A stretch of 64,000 nt of DNA, taken from assembly GCA_039707465.1 (NCBI GenBank), contig CM077651.1, positions 24,913,019 through 24,977,018 of the forward strand, given 5' to 3'. This DNA is from Rhabdophis nuchalis. Lineage: Eukaryota > Chordata > Lepidosauria > Squamata > Natricidae. A program made the position numbers and the translations under genes. This document shows positions 58,555-64,000 of this stretch, piece by piece (the stretch's first letter is position 1; each line of letters begins with the position of its first letter). The notes beneath the pieces were generated by a model, which saw nothing but the letters and a program-made list of their open reading frames with translations, was not told the origin of the DNA and did no database searches.

Positions 58555-60070
58555 TTTTATAGATTATAGCTCGGCCTTTAACACCATCCTACCAGGCATT
58601 CTCATTGAAAAGTTGACTGACCTGAATTTCCCTCCCCTTACTTGTGAATGGATCAAAAACTTCCTGACCGATCGTCCATAAACAGTAAGGGTTGGGTCCT
58701 TTACATCTTCCACACTGAAGCTCAGCACAGGCTCCCCTCAGGGCTGTGTGCTCAGCCCCTACCTCTACTCACTGTATACATATGACTGCATATCCTCTGA
58801 TCCATCCAACATCATAATAAAGTTTGCAGATGACACAACGGTGGTGGGTCTCATAACTGGAGGGGACGAATCAGCATACAGGGAAGAATGCGGGATCGGA
58901 TCCTGCCCCATACATCCTCACGGCCGATTCGCTCCCACAGAGAGGGACTTCTCCGGGTGCCGTCCACTAGACTGTGTCAGCGGGCGACGCCCAGGGGAAG
59001 GGCGCTCTCTGTGGCGGGCCCGGCCCTCTGGAACGACCTTCCCCCCGATATCAGAACGACCACTGACCTCCGCTCCTTCCGTACGAAATTGAAGACCCAT
59101 TTCTTTCGACTGGCCGGCCTTGGATAGTCTCTCTGTCTATAGATTTCAAATGTATTTTAAATGGGTTTTTAATTATTTTTAGCACGGGATAATATTGTTT
59201 AATTGTGTTTTAACGTATGTATTTTTGTATTTATTGTTTATATTGTTTTTTAGTTCCTCCTGTGCACCGCCCCGGGTCCCTGTGGGGAGAGGGAGCGGTT
59301 AATAAATTCGAATTTATTATTATTATTATTATTAAGTCCAGAAGGTATCCGCGTGGTGCTCAAGAAACAACTTACATCTAAATACTAGCAAGACAAAGGA
59401 GATGGTGCTAGATTTCCGGAGGCACAGAGAGGAACCTGCCCCACTGTATATCGAGGGGGGCTGTGTGGAGAGGGTTTCCTCTTTTAAATTCTTAGGAGTG
59501 CTTATTAGCCAAGATCTCACCTGGAAAAACAACACGTCTCTGGTGATTGGAAAAGCTCAACAGAGACTTCATTTCCTTAGAGTCCTGCGGAAAAATCAGG
59601 TGGAACAACGGCTGATGACCTCTTTCTATCGGTCCATCATAGAAAGTGTCCTCACATATTGTATCACAGTGTGGTATGCTGGTTTAACAGTTGCGGAGAG
59701 GAAGGCACTACAGAGAGTGATCAATTCGGCACAAGAAACAATCGGTTACCCTCTGACATCACTGGATAACATCGCCAGATCTCGCTGCTTTAGCAGAGCA
59801 AGGAAGATTCTCAAAGATGATTCACACCCTGGTTGGTATCTCTTTGCCCTTCTACCATCAGGCAGAAGATATCAAAGTATAGCCAGCCGAACGAACAGGT
59901 TTAAAGGTAGCTTCTATCCATGGGCTGTGAGACTTTTAAATTCAACCACAATCACTCCATGCACATGCTAGTTTTTTCTTTTTTCTTTTCTCTCTTTTTT
60001 GTTTCTGTTATAATTTTGCACCAGTGAAGTTAAAACCAATTTCATTGTAGTTTTTACAATGACAATAAAG
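58555..60070 (+). mobile_element. Rex1-like LINE reverse transcriptase region and 3' end, interrupted
   Basis: Frames before the break read [15 protein letters not shown] and QGCVLSPYLYSLYT, then KFADDTTVVGLITGGDES, which contains the FADD catalytic motif. After the break come KTKEMVLDFRRH and VSSFKFLGVLIS through AVRLLN. The tail is tttcattgtagtttttacaa, then an ATT array. An in-frame stop lies near 58680, so the first part is dead. The 189-codon frame at 59402-59968 is intact. A 445-bp insertion sits at 58889-59333. Confidence 0.9.
58889..59333 (+). mobile_element. L2-like LINE 3' end nested in the Rex1-like LINE
   Basis: GC-rich piece whose frame 58888-59127 reads GRALSVAGPALWNDLPPDIR, then TDLRSFRTKLKTHFF and a stop, a typical L2-clade C-terminus. 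Then a 3' UTR with gtgcaccgccccgggtccct and an ATT tail to 59333. Higher CpG and fewer lesions than its host suggest a recent insertion. Confidence 0.85.
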
Positions 60071-60129
<59 letters not shown>

Positions 60130-60130
60130 T
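60071..60130. repeat. (ATT)n microsatellite at LINE tail
   Basis: About 18 ATT units directly after the Rex1-like 3' end, seeded by its tail. Confidence 0.97.
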
Positions 60131-61425
60131 AAACACAGCTTTAATTATACCAATGCTTTTGCCCGCTTCAAACCTCTGCTAATGTTCAAACATTGAGTAT
60201 TTAATTGAAAGATAATAGCTGAGGAAGGTGGAAGACGTTAAAGGAGGAGATTACAAGCAACAGGTTGGATAGCTGAAGTCCAACCTCTTATTTTACAAGA
60301 CATCACCAGCTCCTATAGTGTGCTCAGTGAAGTGAAGGAAAGTGTTTGGTGTTTTTAGATTGCTGCATTTCAACATGTTGAGAGATCAAACAATGGCAGG
60401 GCATTATCTGTAATCTCAGCAAGATATACTTTTCTTAGGCTTTTTAAACTGAGTGTTAGAGAGTAAATTGTGCGAGTCTAAAATTGAATACTATAACTCT
60501 GGAATCATACACTTTCCATTTGACTAGTGAACCCTTTCAGTTCTCCCATGAGATATCTAAAGGGACATTCATGTTTCATTTTGGATCTGAATTGATTGCT
60601 GCCTGCATTTATCATAGGCCAAACTGTTCTAGGTTCAAGCCATTTCTTTAAAAAAAAAGACACTATTTCTGTACATTCTTTTTCCCTTATCATATTCTGG
60701 TATAGTTATTCTTCATTACTATGGCACATATTCATATAATTTTATTAATAAAACAAAAAGACGGAGGAGAAAAGTAGGTCTGAAGCATTAAAGATTGTGA
60801 AAATTCAAAGATTCTTTTAAATTCTCATTATAAATACCTCATGTATATTGATGTTCAATGTCTAAAATTTGTTTGAGGCTGATATGGTTGCGTCTTCAAA
60901 ATGTTCTACTTATATTTAAACGTAAGTAAAGAAAAGATAAGGCTCTGTTAAGAGATCCCACTCAAGGCATTAACATCTGGCTACCAGTATCTGATGATTC
61001 CCAACAAGAATTAAATCAGTAATTCAGTGCCTTCTGGTGGATACTATAATTCAATTTGGAATTTTGCTTATTTACATGTAGCATAGATTAATGTGCTTAG
61101 CATATGACCATAATTATTTACCTCAGTTCAAACTTAGAAATGCTATTAGTACCTCACTGTTAATACAATAAATGTATATTACATTAAAAGAGAACATTAT
61201 GAGATATAAAGGAAACCGACTAAGATGCCGTCAAACAAGGAACTCTTTTAATTTCACATCTATTGCTCAATTCAATCTTACTATTTAAAGAGTACCATTC
61301 TGTTTTCACATGTGCAAAATGATTTTGCACTTACTTTTGTGACCTTCAACTTTCTTCCTATCTATATCAGTGTAACTTTTCATACCCAACAAAATAATTT
61401 TACACTCACTGTTGAGGATTGGCAA
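60131..61425. other. PCCA intron, nothing recognised
   Basis: AT-rich single-copy-looking intron without identified features. Confidence 0.5.
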
Positions 61426-61460
61426 TGCCCTTCCTTCCTCCCTCCCTCCCTCCCTCCCCA
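61426..61460. repeat. (CCTC/CCTT)n microsatellite
   Basis: cttccttcctccctccctcc tract, about 30 bp. Confidence 0.95.
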
Positions 61461-64000
61461 CTTCTCTCTTCTTCCTGTCCTCCTGAATATAGCCCAAAAT
61501 CTGTACTCTTTCAACAGCAGAGATAATCTTCAGCAGCTCTGAGTAAAATAAATAAATGTTTTGATTCTAAAATTCCCAAATATCAAACATTAATATAAAA
61601 TTATTTGAATTTAAAAAGTTAAAAGTTTAATTTAATAATCCACTATGTTAATTTAAAGAAAAAATGGCCAGAGAACTACATAAAAAATACTTAGTTCTGT
61701 GTGAATGAGGAGATTTTGAGCTACTTTTTCTAATACAGTCCTTCCCTATAAAGCAAACTGAAAGGTTCCAATGATATACTCAAGGCATACCTATTTTCAC
61801 TTATAGGAAAAACAAAGAAATCTCATCAAAGGGGCTTCACATGACTAATGAGAAAAGTCTATCTAGTATTCTGTGATATTTAAACACATTGGAATGGACT
61901 GACTCCAATGGGGACATTTAAGTGAGATGTACACTGTGGTTGTTTTTTTCACTACAGACAACCCATTAAGGTAGAGTAATGCCTCCTTTAATACATTTGA
62001 TGGACCAAGAGGCCTAAAATCGCAGGTTCTTTTGAAGGTAGGCAAACCATTATGTAGAAATAATTCCTATTTGTGTCATACCTGGCACACTCATGATGTT
62101 ACCTAGCTTAATAATGAAACATCTGCAAGAAAGCCACCAAACTCAGAGAGCACCAGGGATCCCACAGTTCAACACTGAACTATAAATATGTCCTAATCAG
62201 CAATTCCTACTTGTTTCAATATAATGTGCAGACTGCATTCTCTGTCAATAAAGGATAGATCTCTAAGATCTATTGATCTCAGTAACAGTTAGTACAGTGA
62301 CCAATTAGTACAGTGCTGTATACCTTCGGCTTAGTTTTTAGGTCTGGCCCATATTTTTTCCAAACCTGGGGAGGAGAAACTATTAAAAAAACCTCAATTG
62401 TGTTCATCACAATACAATATATTTACCTCATTGCTGATAAGCAGATAGTATCTTAAGAGAAACCAAAATACAAAAAAAAAGTGAAATAAACACTTTATTT
62501 TACAACTTCAGTCTGTGCCTAGACCCTCGACTGAAAAGAAGTTACAGCCATCCTAATATTTTCTTACAATGACTCTGCAAAACAGAAGCCTCCTTGTGAG
62601 TTATCACAAAATAAAATGTCATCTCTGGCCCCCATTCTCATGCACTACTAAACTTCCCTGATAATCAATTTGCATATCTACCAGTTTAGTATAATGGCCT
62701 ACGGAAAATGTTTTTGACATTTCTGGTAATATTGTTTCACACTTCATTATATTATTAACTAGAAAATAAAAAAAGAGTACTTAAGTACTCCTTAAGCTGC
62801 CTGAACAGTGGAGAGGAAAACCACAAATCAAGACACATTCAAACAGGGGAACAAAACCCCTGGTGTATAAGAATCACGAGGCCTTTGAATAGCTGCAATA
62901 ATGACCTTTGTCCTGATGGACAGCCAAAACATATAAGCTGAATCCTACCACCTCGTCACTTATTCAGTCTGGGGACCTGATACAAACTCATCTCCCTTCA
63001 GAAAAAACTTTTTGACATCAGTCTCGGAAAGGGAAGGATTTACGCTAAACCCCCTTTCAACGCCACAAACGTGTTTTTGCAATTAAAGCTGCCCAATTAT
63101 CATTGACAAGGCCAAATCACTCTGAGCTGTTCAGGAGCCCTGCTTCTCGGTGCCTCCAGCAAAACCCTTGCAGGCATAGGTGTTGGGTGAGTGGGTGGGG
63201 GGCAGAAATAGGGGAGAGAAATCGCTCTCATTATTTAACAACTTATTTGGATTCCACTGTATTGCTTTTAGAATAATTGATTGTCTGAGAAGAATGCTTT
63301 CTCAGTTTTTAATTTCCTGGCTCAATGCCCATCCTCTTACAGTTCTGTTTCTTCATGCAGACAAAATATTCAACAAAAGCAGTTCGGCAAAAAGATGCAC
63401 TTTTTAGCATCTTATTATTTGAATCTCACTCTAATACTACTACAACAAAATAGGCTTAATAGAAAATACCCACTGTGTCTTTAAAACACTTCCCGATACC
63501 CACCCACAAATATATTTGTTCTCTACCTCATTTCTTCCAACTGTTTGCCATAGAGGAAAAGGCTGGCTTTGCACCTTCATTGGGCAGGGGGAAAAGTAAG
63601 CAATAGATATCTTTCTAATATCTGCTCAATTCTTCTGCATATTAGCGCGATAACAAATGTTAAGGCGAAATTGATATAGTCACTTCTTACAAACACTTTC
63701 TCAGAGCTTAAAAGGGAGCGCGTAAAGATTAAGAGACAAAATATTTAATATATTTTTGAGAGCAAAGCTCAAGTACAACTTGTTCAGCTGAAGAGGTTAT
63801 TTCAGAAGCACGTGTTGGGGTGTGTATGGAAATCTAGCTAAAGCAACACTTTAAAATGAATTACTTGTCTTTTTTATAACTAAATGTCACTGTAAAATAT
63901 TTCAAACTGTGTGCAAATGCAAGCATACCTCCCCCTTTTTTGCGGGGCCATAATAAAAGGTGAAGAGTTTGCAGGTTATGTTTTGGTAAAACTATGCTAA
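61461..64000. other. PCCA intron to window end, nothing recognised
   Basis: No exon encoding the expected preceding biotinyl-domain residues, on either strand. 62860-63180 has even composition and might be conserved non-coding DNA. No mobile element recognised. Confidence 0.45.

Noticed and set aside
51100..64000. Search for the PCCA exon preceding 50775 (MPGVVVAVSVKPGD region)
   Set aside because: No minus-strand stretch with that coding sequence and splice sites was found by eye. It probably lies beyond the window.
1..64000. CRISPR arrays, bacterial operons, tRNA genes, endogenous retroviral genes
   Set aside because: None seen. The DNA is a vertebrate nuclear region; the only tRNA-like sequence is the SINE head at 49036-49386.

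Overview
This is a vertebrate nuclear window, most likely from a squamate reptile and probably a snake. It carries spliced genes with GT-AG introns, many CR1, L2-like, Rex1-like and BovB LINE pieces, a Sauria-type SINE and many hAT-like and Tigger-like MITEs. The species call is inferred from repeat content only.

Three genes are present in the order TMTC4 > GGACT > < PCCA, the same neighbourhood as I recall on human chromosome 13q32. (1) Positions 1-19.7 kb hold the last twelve coding exons of TMTC4 on the + strand, 511 codons plus stop. They cover the DUF1736 and multi-pass membrane part and the whole C-terminal TPR array. The N-terminal third lies upstream of the window. (2) Positions 31.8-47.9 kb hold GGACT on the + strand: a CpG-rich promoter with a probable non-coding first exon near 31.8-31.93 kb, a 14.4 kb intron full of repeats, and one exon with the whole 157-codon reading frame at 46339-46812. 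(3) From 48.6 kb to the window end lies the 3' part of PCCA on the - strand. Its last two coding exons (50775-50698 and 48655-48587) encode the biotinyl domain with the EAMKM biotin site. GGACT and PCCA converge tail to tail with 1.77 kb between stop codons.

The rest is intronic or intergenic DNA. The 19.7-31.8 kb spacer holds no gene that I can recognise. The commonest repeat is a Tigger-like MITE starting CAGGTAGTCCTC, with nine copies. Several hAT-like families have 8-bp target duplications readable by eye. They include fold-back elements, and one hAT-like element has inserted into the terminus of another, with both target duplications exact. A Rex1-like LINE at 58.6-60.1 kb is split by a younger L2-like 3' end. 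The stretch from 53 to 57.9 kb in the PCCA intron has few recognisable repeats.

I found no new biological system. The best observations are structural: nested insertions datable by their target duplications, two perfect inverted duplications that look like template switching, a 107-bp intronic hairpin in TMTC4, a U2 snRNA-derived fragment, and a MITE that may lie in the TMTC4 3' UTR. Protein identities rest on recalled family sequences and were not checked by database search.
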